A stretch of DNA of 64,000 nt. Origin: Paraburkholderia aspalathi (GTDB lineage Bacteria > Pseudomonadota > Gammaproteobacteria > Burkholderiales > Burkholderiaceae). The DNA lies in contig NZ_FPBH01000009.1 in NCBI RefSeq assembly GCF_900116445.1, positions 124,001-188,000 on the forward strand. The letters run 5' to 3'. A program made the translations under genes and the position numbers. The notes under the pieces are model-generated. The model made no database searches. It had not been told where the DNA came from and was given only the letters and a program-made list of their open reading frames with translations. Each line of letters begins with the position of its first letter. Position 1 is the stretch's first letter. Positions 26,451 to 35,696 of this stretch are shown here, piece after piece.

Positions 26451-27209
26451 TCATACGGATCGACCGCCGTCGACGTCGATCGAAGTGCCGGTGACGAATC
26501 TGGCGTCGTCCGATGCCAGGTAGAGGCAAGCGCCGGCTACGTCATCCGGTGTGGTGAAGCGGCCGAGTGGAATCATCGACGCGTATTTTGTCCGGAGCTC
26601 AGGCGTATCTGGCTCCCCCATGAACTCTGCCAGCAGGCCTGTGTCGCCGACGGCGGGATTTACGCAATTCACGCGTATGTTGTCAGGACCCAGTTCAGCG
26701 GCCATTGCGCGGCTTATATTGACTACCGCTGCCTTGCTGCCTGCATACCAGGCAAGACCAGGCGGCGGCCGGAATGAAACGATCGAGGCGACGTTGACGA
26801 ATACGCCGGCCTTTACGCTACGGAAATACGGCACCATCACCTTTGCGGAAATAAGCAGGCTCTTTACGTTGACCGAAAACAGCCTGTCGAACTCCTCTTC
26901 GGTGACATCACAAAGGGGCTTTCTTCGATGTGTGGTACCTGCGTTGTTGATGACGGCGTGTACGCTGCCATATGCGTCAAGCGACTTCGACAGCAATGCT
27001 GTGACGTCATTCATGTTTGACACGTCAGCGCGCACAAAGGTCGCATTGCCGCCGTCTGACTGGATCGATTCCGTTACCCGTAGTCCATTGTCGGCGTTCA
27101 GATCCGCTACGACGACGTTGGCGCCTTCGCCGGCGAACCGCGCGGCAATACCTGCGCCATAGCCGGAAGCGGCACCCGTTACGATGACCGTCCTTCTGGA
27201 AAATCGCAT
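26451..27209 (-). CDS. Short-chain dehydrogenase/reductase (SDR) 1
   Basis: Classical SDR, 252 residues. Seen: the cofactor motif TGAASGYGAG near 11-20, ADLNAD after beta-2 (acidic residue suggests NAD), NNAGTT near 88, catalytic Ser in NVASIVS near 138, YxxxK as WYAGSK near 153 and the C-terminal VTGTSIDVDGG. It would interconvert a hydroxyl and a keto group. The ATG at 27209 has AGGAG upstream; the longer frame runs back into the ALDH. It is cotranscribed with ALDH 3 (16 bp gap) behind a promoter carrying an IclR-type site, so it probably works in the same pathway on an alcohol or hydroxyacyl intermediate. Confidence 0.92.
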   Translation of the reverse strand: MRFSRRTVIVTGAASGYGAGIAARFAGEGANVVVADLNADNGLRVTESIQSDGGNATFVRADVSNMNDVTALLSKSLDAYGSVHAVINNAGTTHRRKPLCDVTEEEFDRLFSVNVKSLLISAKVMVPYFRSVKAGVFVNVASIVSFRPPPGLAWYAGSKAAVVNISRAMAAELGPDNIRVNCVNPAVGDTGLLAEFMGEPDTPELRTKYASMIPLGRFTTPDDVAGACLYLASDDARFVTGTSIDVDGGRSV

Positions 27210-27225
27210 ACTGGTCTCCTTTTGA

Positions 27226-28731
27226 TTATGCGGTCTTGAGAAAGACCGACTTGACGTTGAGAAACTCGTCGACATGATGGATGCCCGACTCTCGACCGTA
27301 GCCGCTCATCTTGTAGCCGCCGAACGGTACGGCTGGGTCCAGCGGCAAATAGCAGTTCACCCATACAGTGCCCGACTGGATCGCTGCCGATACGCGATGC
27401 GCCTTGCCGACATCGCGCGTCCAGACGCCACTGCCGAGACCGAATGCTGTATCGTTGGCGCGGTGAATGACATCGTCGATATCGGTAAACGGCATTGCGC
27501 TGATCACTGGCCCGAAGATCTCTTCACGTGCGATCGACATGCTGTCCTTGACGCCCGCAAACACTGTTGGCGGTACGAAAAAGCCCTGAGACCACGCCGC
27601 ACCGTGCAAACGGGCGCCTCCGGTGACGGCCCTTGCTCCTTCTCGCACGCCAGCGGCCATATAGCCGGTCACGCGGTCCAATTGTTCGCCCGACACGAGT
27701 GGTCCCATCTGTGTGTCTGGATCGAGTGGCGCCCCGACGCGCATGTTTGCGCCGTATTCGGCGACGCGGGCAACGAATTCATCGTAGATGCCGTGTTCGA
27801 CGTAGAGGCGTGAGCCGGCGATGCACATCTGCCCGCTATTGACGAAAACCGCGTTTGCAGCGCCTAACGCGGCCGCTTCGATATCGGCATCGGCGAATAC
27901 GATATCGGGTGATTTACCTCCTAATTCCAGAGACAAGCGTTTGACATTGCCGGCGGATGCGCGAATGATCGCCTGGCCTGTTTCGGTCGATCCGGTAAAC
28001 GTAATCTTGTTCACGTCCGGATGCGCGGAAAGCGCAGCGCCGACGTTGCCGAATCCCGTCACGACGTTGAACACCCCGTCGGGGAAGCCCGCTTCACAGA
28101 TCAGTTCACCCAGGCGTAGTAACGACAGTGAGGCCTGCTCAGCGGGCTTTAGAACAACCGTACAGCCGGTTGCCAGTGCAGGCGCGATTTTCCAGATGCC
28201 GAGGCCGATTGGACTGTTCCAGGGCACGATTGCGCCGACGACGCCGACGGGTTCTTTCAGGGTGTACGAAAACACTTCGCCAGCGATCGAGTTTTCGATC
28301 GTTTCGCCATGAATCGCTGTGGCAAGACCGGCGTAGAACCGGATCAGGCCCACGACGCGTTGACGGCCACCGCGGGTGCGAGTGATCGGCGCGCCCATGT
28401 CGATGGTTTCAATAGTTGCCAGTTCTTCAAAGTGCTCGTCGACGAGATCGGCCAGTCGCAGCAACAACCGCTGGCGTTCGAACGGTTTGAACTTGCGCCA
28501 GGCGCCTTCGAATGCGCGTCGCGCGGCGGCCACCGCCATGTCTACATCGCGTTCACTGCCTTCCGCAATCGACGCGACGATTCGGCCGGTGGAGGGGTCC
28601 GATGTGGAGAAGGTTTTGCCGCTAGCGGACGGTCGCCATTGGCCATCGATCAGCAGAAGTCTGGGCGTGTCGGGATTGATGAATTGCGGACTGGCAAACG
28701 GGGCGGATTGATCGGTCACTCGTGTCTCCAT
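27226..28731 (-). CDS. Aldehyde dehydrogenase 3
   Basis: 501-residue NAD(P)+ ALDH with VPWNSP at 169-174, FTGST at 245, Glu269 (SLELGGKS) and nucleophile Cys303 (GQMCIAG). It is paralogous to the ALDH at 17174; long blocks agree, including the PFGGYKMSGYGRESG tail. The open frame extends to 28857, but the ATG at 28731 begins the family N-terminus. First gene of a two-gene unit with SDR 1. A GCTCACAATATGAAC site lies 143 bp upstream, after the stop of the 2-hydroxyacid dehydrogenase gene, so this unit probably has its own promoter. Substrate unknown; an aldehyde of an aromatic or alicyclic acid pathway is the contextual guess. Confidence 0.93.
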   Translation of the reverse strand: METRVTDQSAPFASPQFINPDTPRLLLIDGQWRPSASGKTFSTSDPSTGRIVASIAEGSERDVDMAVAAARRAFEGAWRKFKPFERQRLLLRLADLVDEHFEELATIETIDMGAPITRTRGGRQRVVGLIRFYAGLATAIHGETIENSIAGEVFSYTLKEPVGVVGAIVPWNSPIGLGIWKIAPALATGCTVVLKPAEQASLSLLRLGELICEAGFPDGVFNVVTGFGNVGAALSAHPDVNKITFTGSTETGQAIIRASAGNVKRLSLELGGKSPDIVFADADIEAAALGAANAVFVNSGQMCIAGSRLYVEHGIYDEFVARVAEYGANMRVGAPLDPDTQMGPLVSGEQLDRVTGYMAAGVREGARAVTGGARLHGAAWSQGFFVPPTVFAGVKDSMSIAREEIFGPVISAMPFTDIDDVIHRANDTAFGLGSGVWTRDVGKAHRVSAAIQSGTVWVNCYLPLDPAVPFGGYKMSGYGRESGIHHVDEFLNVKSVFLKTA

Positions 28732-28873
28732 GGTGGTGCGAGGGGTTTGTTGCTGGGTGCACCTTAAGATCGGCATCGACTGAACGTTCCTTCGATGTCC
28801 TGATAGCGAGTCACCATTGAATACGCCGACGTATGCGAACACAAGGCGTTGCGGCATGCCGGGCCGCGCACCG

Positions 28874-28888
28874 GCTCACAATATGAAC
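28874..28888. promoter_or_regulatory. Putative IclR operator, site a
   Basis: GCTCACAATATGAAC, 13 of 15 matches to the window consensus GTTCACGATATGAAC. It lies 143 bp before the ALDH 3 start and 17 bp past the stop of the upstream gene. Confidence 0.5.
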
Positions 28889-28904
28889 CGGACCGTCCTG
28901 TCGT

Positions 28905-29963
28905 TCACGCACGACCCAGGCTCTGGCGGGCAAGATCGATGCGGCGTGCACAGGCGGGCCATACTTCGCGGTTGACGAGGTTTGCTGGCGGCTCCGCCTG
29001 CGTCAACTGAACAATCTGTCCGGCCGCCGTCGACGCCATTGCCTGCCGCGCACCCGTCGTGACGCCGGCAATGTGATAAGTGGCGACGACATTGGAGAGG
29101 CTAAGCAATGGATGATCCGGGGCCGGCGGTTCGCTCGACCACACGTCGAGCGCCGCGCCGGCCAGATGGCCCTGTTGCAGCGCGTCGTACAGAGCAGCTT
29201 CGTCATGCACACCGCCGCGTGCAGTGCTGATAAAAAGTGAACCGGGCTTCATGCGTTCGAATGCCGCGCGATCGATAAGCCCAGCCGTTCCGGCATTGAG
29301 CGGGCAATGTAGCGACACGACGTCGGCGAGGCCCAGCAGCGTCTCCAGAGAAGCCGGCTTGGCACCGCGCGCACGGATCGTTGCTTCGTCGACGAGCGGA
29401 TCAGCTGCGATCACGTTCATGCCGAAAGCGCGTGCCAGTGCCGCCACCCGTTTCCCGACATGTCCGATACCCACAATGCCCAGCGTGAGTCCACTTAGGT
29501 CCCGCCCGATAAAGTCGTGTCTGGAAAAGTGACCACCGAGACGCAATTGCTGATTGCATTCGACAATCCGGCGAGTCAGCGCCAACAGGCATCCAAATGT
29601 ATGCTCCGCTACGGCTACCGCGTTGCTGCCAGCCTGATTGACGACGCAGACGCCCGCGCGCGTGCAGGCGTTGACGTCGACGGTATCGTAGCCAGCGCCA
29701 TACGTGGTGACCCATAGCAACTGCGGACAGCGTTCAAGCAGCGCTTCAGTGACGAACCAGCGTGCGGGAAGTTCGTCTTTCGCCGACGAAACGTGATAGC
29801 CGTGCGCGATGGATAGCGCACTGAGCACCGCCTGCGTCGTCCGTTCATCCCCGTGCGGGTCACATATCCTGACGCGCACGCTGGGCGCTTCGTCGAGCAA
29901 ACGGTCGAAGCTCGAGTCCAACGGCAGGTCAAACCGGACGATATTCCAGTGGCCGGTTGTCAT
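28905..29963 (-). CDS. D-2-hydroxyacid dehydrogenase family protein
   Basis: NAD(P)-dependent 2-hydroxyacid dehydrogenase, 352 residues: the Rossmann motif GIVGIGHVGKRVAALA near 172, ARG-type catalytic region STARGGVHDE near 262 (Arg), a Glu in the following SSEPPAP block and a His at AGVT region near 305 (YHIAGVT). It reduces or oxidises a 2-keto/2-hydroxy acid. I start at the ATG at 29963; an in-frame TTG at 30014 would overlap the CoA-transferase stop by four bases. It is second in a minus-strand unit after the CoA-transferase (30011), possibly supplying or removing a 2-oxo acid used by the TPP enzyme across the divergent promoter. Substrate unproven. Confidence 0.85.
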   Translation of the reverse strand: MTTGHWNIVRFDLPLDSSFDRLLDEAPSVRVRICDPHGDERTTQAVLSALSIAHGYHVSSAKDELPARWFVTEALLERCPQLLWVTTYGAGYDTVDVNACTRAGVCVVNQAGSNAVAVAEHTFGCLLALTRRIVECNQQLRLGGHFSRHDFIGRDLSGLTLGIVGIGHVGKRVAALARAFGMNVIAADPLVDEATIRARGAKPASLETLLGLADVVSLHCPLNAGTAGLIDRAAFERMKPGSLFISTARGGVHDEAALYDALQQGHLAGAALDVWSSEPPAPDHPLLSLSNVVATYHIAGVTTGARQAMASTAAGQIVQLTQAEPPANLVNREVWPACARRIDLARQSLGRA

Positions 29964-30010
29964 ATGATCACCGGCAATACGTTGCACAGAGTGGGCGTGG
30001 CTTTCTCCGC

Positions 30011-31234
30011 TCAAGGTTGTGCCAGCGCTGCCGCGCCGCCCTGATTGCTGGCAACTGTTTCGACGCCAAATTCGTCGAACACTTCAGTTGTGTGCTGGCC
30101 GAGCGTCGGGGGCAGACGACGGATTGACGGCGGGCAATCGTCCATCTCGAACGGGCTGCGTGCAAAACGCAAGAGCCCTTCGCTCGGATGCTCGCGGAAT
30201 TCCCAGAAGCCGACACTCTCGAGATGCGGATCTTTAAGAAGGTCATCAAGTGTGTTGACGACCGCGATCGGCATGTCGTTGCCGAACAGGCTCATCCATT
30301 CCGCGTTCGTCTTCAGCGCGAGCTGCTCCGTGACGTGTAACCATACGGCCTGAAAGTGCTTTTGCCGGGCGGGGTAGTTGCAGAAGCGCTCGTCCTCGAT
30401 CAACTCAAGTGCACCCGTCGCTTCGAAAAAACGTTGCCAGTGTGCGTCGGTATAGGGCAGGAACGCTATGTGACCGTCTTTTGTCGCATAAGGGCGGCGC
30501 GCTGCCTTCACGATCGTCTCGTACCCCATCGACGAAATGGGTGGTTCGAACGTCGCACCCCATAGATGTTCGACTGCGTTGAAAGCCGCAATCGCCTCGA
30601 ACATGGGCACGGTAATCTGCTGACCGAGACCTGTGTTGCTGCGATGGTAGAGGCCAAGCATCACCGCATAGGCTGCATGCAGCGAACTGACCTTGTCGGC
30701 GAAGATGGTCGGTACGTAACGAGGCTCGCCGACGATCGAAGTCTGCAGCGACGCGATGCCGGACAGCGCCTGGATGACATCGTCGTAAGCGGGTTTGCCG
30801 GCGTAGACGCCCTCGTCGGAGAAACCCTTGAGATGGCAATAAATCAGCCGGTGATTGAGACGCGAGAGCGCCTCATAGCTGATGCCCATCCGTCGTGCCG
30901 CCTGGGTGCGGATCGAATGAACGACGACATCGCAACTGGCGACGATCTGATGCAGTTTGCGCTGATCAGCCTCGATGCGGAGGTCGAGCACGACGCTGCG
31001 CTTGTTGCGATTGCAATTGATGAATACCGCCGACATGCCCTTATTGCGCTGCGGCCCGAGCGAACGCGTCAGGTCGCCTTCGGGTGGTTCGATCTTGATG
31101 ACGTCGGCGCCCATGTCGCCGAGATATTGGGCGGCGAGCGGTCCGAGCACGATCGACGCAATTTCGACCACCTTGATGCCGGCGAGCGGTCCCGCCGGCT
31201 GATCGCCGTGCGACGCGTTGCACTGCTGTGTCAT
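30011..31234 (-). CDS. Class III CoA-transferase (CaiB/BaiF family) 2
   Basis: 407-residue CoA-transferase. Seen: GIKVVEIASIVLGP near 19, GADVIKIEPPEGD near 43, the class III nucleophilic aspartate at 151 (PAYDDVIQ) and a C-terminal GVET region. The ATG at 31234 is chosen because the block starts soon after; the frame runs 33 bp further upstream. It is divergent from the TPP-enzyme operon with IclR site b between them. Unlike in many operons, an AMP ligase is not adjacent, so this enzyme may supply CoA by exchange with another thioester. A racemase function is possible within the same fold. Confidence 0.9.
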   Translation of the reverse strand: MTQQCNASHGDQPAGPLAGIKVVEIASIVLGPLAAQYLGDMGADVIKIEPPEGDLTRSLGPQRNKGMSAVFINCNRNKRSVVLDLRIEADQRKLHQIVASCDVVVHSIRTQAARRMGISYEALSRLNHRLIYCHLKGFSDEGVYAGKPAYDDVIQALSGIASLQTSIVGEPRYVPTIFADKVSSLHAAYAVMLGLYHRSNTGLGQQITVPMFEAIAAFNAVEHLWGATFEPPISSMGYETIVKAARRPYATKDGHIAFLPYTDAHWQRFFEATGALELIEDERFCNYPARQKHFQAVWLHVTEQLALKTNAEWMSLFGNDMPIAVVNTLDDLLKDPHLESVGFWEFREHPSEGLLRFARSPFEMDDCPPSIRRLPPTLGQHTTEVFDEFGVETVASNQGGAAALAQP

Positions 31235-31359
31235 TAGTTTTCCGTGAACAGAACAAAGGAGTTCCAACTATATGAAGGTCGGCAGGCGCGCAGTGTCGGC
31301 CGACGGCCACGCGGTTCAGATGGTGAAACAAGCGGTTTCTCTGCGTTCCGCGAGGGGTG

Positions 31360-31374
31360 GTTCATATCGTGAAC
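31360..31374. promoter_or_regulatory. Putative IclR operator, site b
   Basis: GTTCATATCGTGAAC, with flanking bases giving the 17-bp palindrome GGTTCATATCGTGAACC (31359-31375). Read on the other strand it is exactly the 15-mer of site d. It lies between the divergent CoA-transferase 2 and TPP-enzyme operons, 77 bp before the GTG start at 31451. Confidence 0.75.
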
Positions 31375-31450
31375 CGGACGGTCGGCAACGCGCCGTTGCG
31401 GTGGCCCACCGGAGGTAGTCTTTCGATTCAACGAACCAGGGAGACAACGC

Positions 31451-33139
31451 GTGACATCATCCGTAATCCAGAGACCGGCATACGAGTGGCTGGCGATCGA
31501 CATTAAGAACGCCGGCGTGACGTCAGTATTCGGTCTGATGAGCGACGATACCGCCTTGCTGGTGGCGACCCTCGACGGAATGGGGGTTCGTTTTTACGGC
31601 GCACGCCATGAGAACAACGCCGTCGCGATGGCCGAGGGTTATGCGGCCGCCACGGGCGAAACGGGGATCGTGATACTGGGGCGCGGACCCGCCACCGCAA
31701 ACGGGTTGCACGGCGTAACCTATGCGCAGCGCAGTGGATCACGCGTGCTGATCGTGCTTGGCGAAGCCTCGGTGGCCTGGGCGCCGCCGTCCGGATACGG
31801 ACCAGATAGCAAAGGGTTCAATAGCACCGCCGTGTTGAACGCGGCGGGCGTCAAGACGATTGTCGCGACTGAATCCGGTGGTGCGCGTCAGGCATTGGCC
31901 ACCGCGCTTGCTGCCACCGCATATGGCGCGGTCGCGCTGCTGCTGCCTATGAATGTGCAATATGGCGCGGTCGAGGATGTCGAAACGGCGCCGCGCGGAT
32001 CTGTCGCCGGCAGTGCACCAAAGCCCACGCGTGCCGCTGCTATCGACGCTGCCGCGGATATTCTCAAACGTAGCCAGCACCCGGTGTTCGTCGCGGGGCT
32101 CGGCGCGCATCGCGCCGGCGCGCGGGACGCGTTGATCCGGCTCGCCGACAAGGTCGGCGCATGCACCGGCACGACGTTCAAGGCCAAGGACATGTTCCGC
32201 GGCTATGCGTTCGACGTCGGCATTATCGGTTCGTTTTCCCATGCCGGCGGACGACGGCTGATCGATCAGGCTGATTGCATCGTCGCATTTGGCGCCGGCT
32301 TGAATCAGCGCACGACGAGCTTTGGCACGTCGCTGCCAAATGACGTGCCGTTGATTCACGTGGACACGCATCGGGAAAACATTGGACGCTGGTTCCACGC
32401 GGACGTCGCGGTTGTCGCGGACGTGAAACAGGCTGCCGAACAGCTTTTTGAAGTCCTGCCGCCTCGTAGCGCCGATCAGAAGCCACTGCATGGCGCGGCG
32501 AACCGGCAGTGGCTCGCCGACTTCAAGCTGCAAAGCGAATTCGAACCTGCTAACACTCCGCGCACGATGGACCCGCGTTCGCTGGCATTGGAACTCGACC
32601 GCTTGTTGCCAACGGAACGCAATATCGTGTACGACTCTGGCAACTTTCTGCAGATCGCGCCTTATATCTCTGTGCCGGGGCCGGCACACATCAAACATGC
32701 TGGAGATTTCTCGTCGATTGGCATGGGTTTTGGAACGGCACTCGGTTTTGCGTGTGCGCGTGTCGATCAGCCGACCGTGCTGTTTGTCGGCGACGGCAGT
32801 TTCCTGATGACGCTTGGCGAACTCGAGACAGCAGTACGCGAGGATATTCCGCTCATCATCGTTGTCATGAACGACGGTGCGTACGGCGCCGAACTGCACT
32901 ATCTGAAGATGCGTTCAATGCCGGTTGCGAAATCGGTGTTTGCCGATCTCGATTTCGCCCCCATTGCGCAGGCGGTCGGTTTTCAGGCTGAAACGGTACG
33001 CACACTCGACGAATTACGCGCGCTCGAGCCGCTGCTTGCGAGCCAATCTGGCCCAATCCTGCTTGATTGCAAAATCAACGCGAGTGTTGCCGCGCCATTC
33101 CTGCTCGAAACGATCGAGTACGAGCGACGCAAACGCTGA
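31451..33139 (+). CDS. Thiamine-diphosphate-dependent enzyme (acetolactate synthase/decarboxylase type)
   Basis: 562-residue enzyme with the three-domain layout of the ALS/benzoylformate-decarboxylase family: PYR domain with catalytic Glu54 (ARHENNAVAMAEGYA), a central domain, and a PP domain with the ThDP-Mg motif GDGSFLMT-(x)-NDGAYG near 445-475. No FAD-specific features of true acetolactate synthase were checked. It may decarboxylate a 2-oxo acid, carboligate, or cleave C-C bonds (as in cyclohexane-1,2-dione hydrolase or sulfoacetaldehyde acetyltransferase). The start is GTG with GGGAGA 8 bases upstream. It leads a plus-strand operon (MaoC-like, CoA-transferase, ADP-forming ligase, PrpD-like) under site b. 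Reaction not assigned. Confidence 0.85.
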   Translation: MTSSVIQRPAYEWLAIDIKNAGVTSVFGLMSDDTALLVATLDGMGVRFYGARHENNAVAMAEGYAAATGETGIVILGRGPATANGLHGVTYAQRSGSRVLIVLGEASVAWAPPSGYGPDSKGFNSTAVLNAAGVKTIVATESGGARQALATALAATAYGAVALLLPMNVQYGAVEDVETAPRGSVAGSAPKPTRAAAIDAAADILKRSQHPVFVAGLGAHRAGARDALIRLADKVGACTGTTFKAKDMFRGYAFDVGIIGSFSHAGGRRLIDQADCIVAFGAGLNQRTTSFGTSLPNDVPLIHVDTHRENIGRWFHADVAVVADVKQAAEQLFEVLPPRSADQKPLHGAANRQWLADFKLQSEFEPANTPRTMDPRSLALELDRLLPTERNIVYDSGNFLQIAPYISVPGPAHIKHAGDFSSIGMGFGTALGFACARVDQPTVLFVGDGSFLMTLGELETAVREDIPLIIVVMNDGAYGAELHYLKMRSMPVAKSVFADLDFAPIAQAVGFQAETVRTLDELRALEPLLASQSGPILLDCKINASVAAPFLLETIEYERRKR

Positions 33140-33148
33140 AAATGCGCA

Positions 33149-33204
33149 CCATCTGTCGCACTCCAGGCCGACAAGCAGATGGACCGTCGATTCAAAGAAG
33201 GTCC
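33149..33204 (+). terminator. Weak hairpin pair after the TPP-enzyme gene
   Basis: CCATCTG (33149-33155) pairs with CAGATGG (33176-33182), and GGACC (33181-33185) with GGTCC (33200-33204), the latter followed by GATCATTATATTTT. The downstream operon genes run in the same direction, so these are at most partial attenuators. Confidence 0.3.
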
Positions 33205-33250
33205 GATCATTATATTTTGCATGACGTAATAAATAGAAAAGGCATGGTAA

Positions 33251-34474
33251 ATGAAAACCGACGACATCACGCATGATGCCTCGAAGAAAGCAGCGCCACG
33301 CATGATACGAAGCGGCGAGGATTCTCCGAGCCTTACCGACGATCAGATTGAAGACGCCCGCAAGCTGATCGGCGTCTGGCTACGGCGCGACGTGCATACG
33401 CCGGCGATTTACGAGCCGTTGTCGGTTCACGATATCCGGCGCTGGGCGCGCTACAGCGTCGGCGACGACAATCCGCTTTTCTCCGAGTCCGACTATGCAA
33501 AACGCAGTACGTGGGGAACGGTAGTCGCACCGCCGACATTCCTGTACACGATCGACAGTGGCATCGTCGCGCCCGGCTTGCCTGGCATTCAATGGATTTT
33601 CGCGGGTTCACGCTTTGAGCATTTTCTTCCGGTCAAGGCAGGCGACACGATCACGGCACGTGCGCGGCTGATCGATGTGCAGATCAAGGAAGGATCGAAC
33701 ATTGCCCGGTACGTCAATCAGGTAGGAGAAGTGCTGTATACAAACCAGCACAATCAGCTCGTGACGCGATACGAGGGTGACATCTACCGCGTGCCTCGCA
33801 AACGCAGTGGCGGGGGCTTCAAATTTGCGGTCGATGACAAGAAGGAGCTTCCGCCGCCCTACCGTTATACGGACGACGAAATTGAGGCCATCGCCAACGG
33901 TTATCGCAACGAGTACCGCCGCGGCAACGACACGCTGTACTGGGAAGATGTGCAGATCGGCGACCAACTGCCGACCGTGCTGAAAGGCCCGCTCACGCTG
34001 GTCGATATTGTCGGATTCTATTCAGGGCGGCGCACGGTCTACAACGTGATGAAGCTGGCGTTTGCCGATCGCGACCGCCATCCGCGCAACGTGTACTACT
34101 CGCCGGCGCGTAACGTCCCCATGCACCCGGCCGCAGGTCACTTCGACGTCGAGATTGCGCACGAGATCGGCATGCCTGGCGCCTACGACCAGGGTTGGCA
34201 GCGCATCAGCTGGGCTGGGCATCTGCTTACCAACTGGTGCGGCGACCGCGGCTTTGTCCGCCGTCTTGACGGGCGCGTGACAAAGCCGAATCTGGTCGGT
34301 GATCTGACGCGCCTGACAGGCGAAATCACCGGCAAGCGCAAGACGAGTTCAGTGGAAGGTGGCGAAGCATTGATCGACGTGAGCTGGTGGGGCGAAAACC
34401 AGCGCGGCGAGCGCAATTGCCGTGGTGAAGCAACCGTGCGACTGCCGTCGCGCGATATCACGCTCACATGCTAA
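33251..34474 (+). CDS. MaoC-like hydratase/dehydratase with FAS1-type dehydratase half
   Basis: 407-residue two-hotdog protein. The N-terminal half (about 30-190) resembles the FAS1-like dehydratase/MaoC N-terminal domain with RWARYSVGDDNPLF near 67 and the TWGTVVAPPTF stretch, which keeps the usual PPTF. The C-terminal half resembles a MaoC domain with the HFDVEIAHEIGMPGAYDQGWQR region. Such proteins hydrate enoyl-CoA or dehydrate 3-hydroxyacyl-CoA. No clear ribosome site; the frame starts with MKTDDITHD, and a later ATG at residue 18 is possible. It follows the TPP gene by 112 bp and precedes CoA-transferase 3 by 10 bp. Substrate unassigned. Confidence 0.8.
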   Translation: MKTDDITHDASKKAAPRMIRSGEDSPSLTDDQIEDARKLIGVWLRRDVHTPAIYEPLSVHDIRRWARYSVGDDNPLFSESDYAKRSTWGTVVAPPTFLYTIDSGIVAPGLPGIQWIFAGSRFEHFLPVKAGDTITARARLIDVQIKEGSNIARYVNQVGEVLYTNQHNQLVTRYEGDIYRVPRKRSGGGFKFAVDDKKELPPPYRYTDDEIEAIANGYRNEYRRGNDTLYWEDVQIGDQLPTVLKGPLTLVDIVGFYSGRRTVYNVMKLAFADRDRHPRNVYYSPARNVPMHPAAGHFDVEIAHEIGMPGAYDQGWQRISWAGHLLTNWCGDRGFVRRLDGRVTKPNLVGDLTRLTGEITGKRKTSSVEGGEALIDVSWWGENQRGERNCRGEATVRLPSRDITLTC

Positions 34475-34484
34475 GGAAGCAACG

Positions 34485-35696
34485 ATGCGTAGACCTCTTG
34501 AAGGAATTAAGGTACTCGATCTGACGCACGGTGTCGCGGGACCCTATTGCACGATGGTGCTTGGCGATCTCGGTGCCGACATCGTCAAGATCGAAAAACC
34601 CGAACGGGGCGACGCGACCCGCTACATGAATGTCAGCGAGAAATTCCATAGCGATATCCCACGTGTCGGTGGCGACTACTTCCTCGCGGTCAACCGCAAC
34701 AAGCGTAGTGTGGCGATCGAAATGAAAAGTGAAGACGGTCGCAAGCTGTGCGAGGAACTCGCGGCATGGGCGGACGTAGTCGTGCAGAATTTCCGCCCCG
34801 GCGTGACACAGCGTCTCGGCCTCGACTACGAAAGCCTGAAACGCTTCAATCCGAAACTGATCTACGCGAACATTTCCGCATACGGGGCAAGCGGCGAACT
34901 CTCGGAAAAAGCCGGTATGGACATCGCGGTGCAGGCGCGTTCGGGCGTGATGCGTATCACAGGGGCGGTTAATAGCGATGAGCCGTTGAGGCCGGGAGCA
35001 TCGATCGCGGATTTCGGCGGCGGCATCTATCTTGTCGCCGGGTTGCTCGCCGCGTTGTTCGATCGTGAGCGGACCGGACGTGGGCAGGAGGTCAGCGTCT
35101 CGTTGCTCGATGCGACGATGAGTCTGCTGATCAACTACTCGGTTGCGGTGATGGATGGTGGCGCGAATGTGCGGCCATTGGGGTCGGGCCATCCGCAACT
35201 GGTGCCATATCAGGCGTTTCCAACCAGCGACGGTTTCGTTGTCGTCGCGACGGGGACTAACAAAACATATCGGACAATGTGCGATGCGATTGGCTGTTCC
35301 AGCCTCGCCGTCGACGAGCGCTTCGCGTCCAATCAGAGCCGTGTCCTCAATCGCGCTGAGATGGTCGATGCATTGTCTGCCGTGTTTCGTCAGCAGACCT
35401 GCGCGCGCTGGATCGAAATCCTCGAAGCCGCCGATGTGCCATGCGCGCCGGTCAACGAACTCAGCGACGCGTTTGAGGAATTGAAGACGACGTCGCCAGA
35501 CATGGTGAAAACCGTCGAACATGCTGCACTTGGCAAACTGTCGCAACTGGGCGTGCCGTTCCGCTTCTCCGACTGCGGTGGCGACATTCGTAAGCCACCG
35601 CCGATGCTTGGCGAACACACGGACGAAGTGCTTGCGCAACTGCTCGGGCGCTCGCCGGACGCGATCGCGTCGTTGCGCGAACGGAAGGTGATATGA
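34485..35696 (+). CDS. Class III CoA-transferase (CaiB/BaiF family) 3
   Basis: 403-residue CoA-transferase. Seen: GIKVLDLTHGVAGP near 7, GADIVKIEKPERGD near 30-43, the putative nucleophilic aspartate at 146 in AGMDIAVQ and a GHPQLVPYQ block near 240. The ATG at 34485 has AAGGAAG upstream; the frame opens at 34422 inside the previous gene. The next gene overlaps its stop by four bases (ATGA), so translation is probably coupled. With the ADP-forming ligase behind it, the operon carries two CoA-loading enzymes. Presumably one activates the incoming acid and the other moves CoA between intermediates. Not a close copy of CoA-transferases 1 or 2. Confidence 0.9.
   Translation: MRRPLEGIKVLDLTHGVAGPYCTMVLGDLGADIVKIEKPERGDATRYMNVSEKFHSDIPRVGGDYFLAVNRNKRSVAIEMKSEDGRKLCEELAAWADVVVQNFRPGVTQRLGLDYESLKRFNPKLIYANISAYGASGELSEKAGMDIAVQARSGVMRITGAVNSDEPLRPGASIADFGGGIYLVAGLLAALFDRERTGRGQEVSVSLLDATMSLLINYSVAVMDGGANVRPLGSGHPQLVPYQAFPTSDGFVVVATGTNKTYRTMCDAIGCSSLAVDERFASNQSRVLNRAEMVDALSAVFRQQTCARWIEILEAADVPCAPVNELSDAFEELKTTSPDMVKTVEHAALGKLSQLGVPFRFSDCGGDIRKPPPMLGEHTDEVLAQLLGRSPDAIASLRERKVI

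Noticed and set aside
31739..32899. 386-codon minus-strand frame inside the TPP-enzyme gene
   Set aside because: Antisense shadow frame; composition and lack of motifs argue against a real gene.
31451..33139. Benzoylformate decarboxylase or biosynthetic acetolactate synthase as the exact identity
   Set aside because: Only the common TPP motifs are visible; no substrate-specific residues were confirmed, and no small regulatory subunit gene of acetolactate synthase follows.
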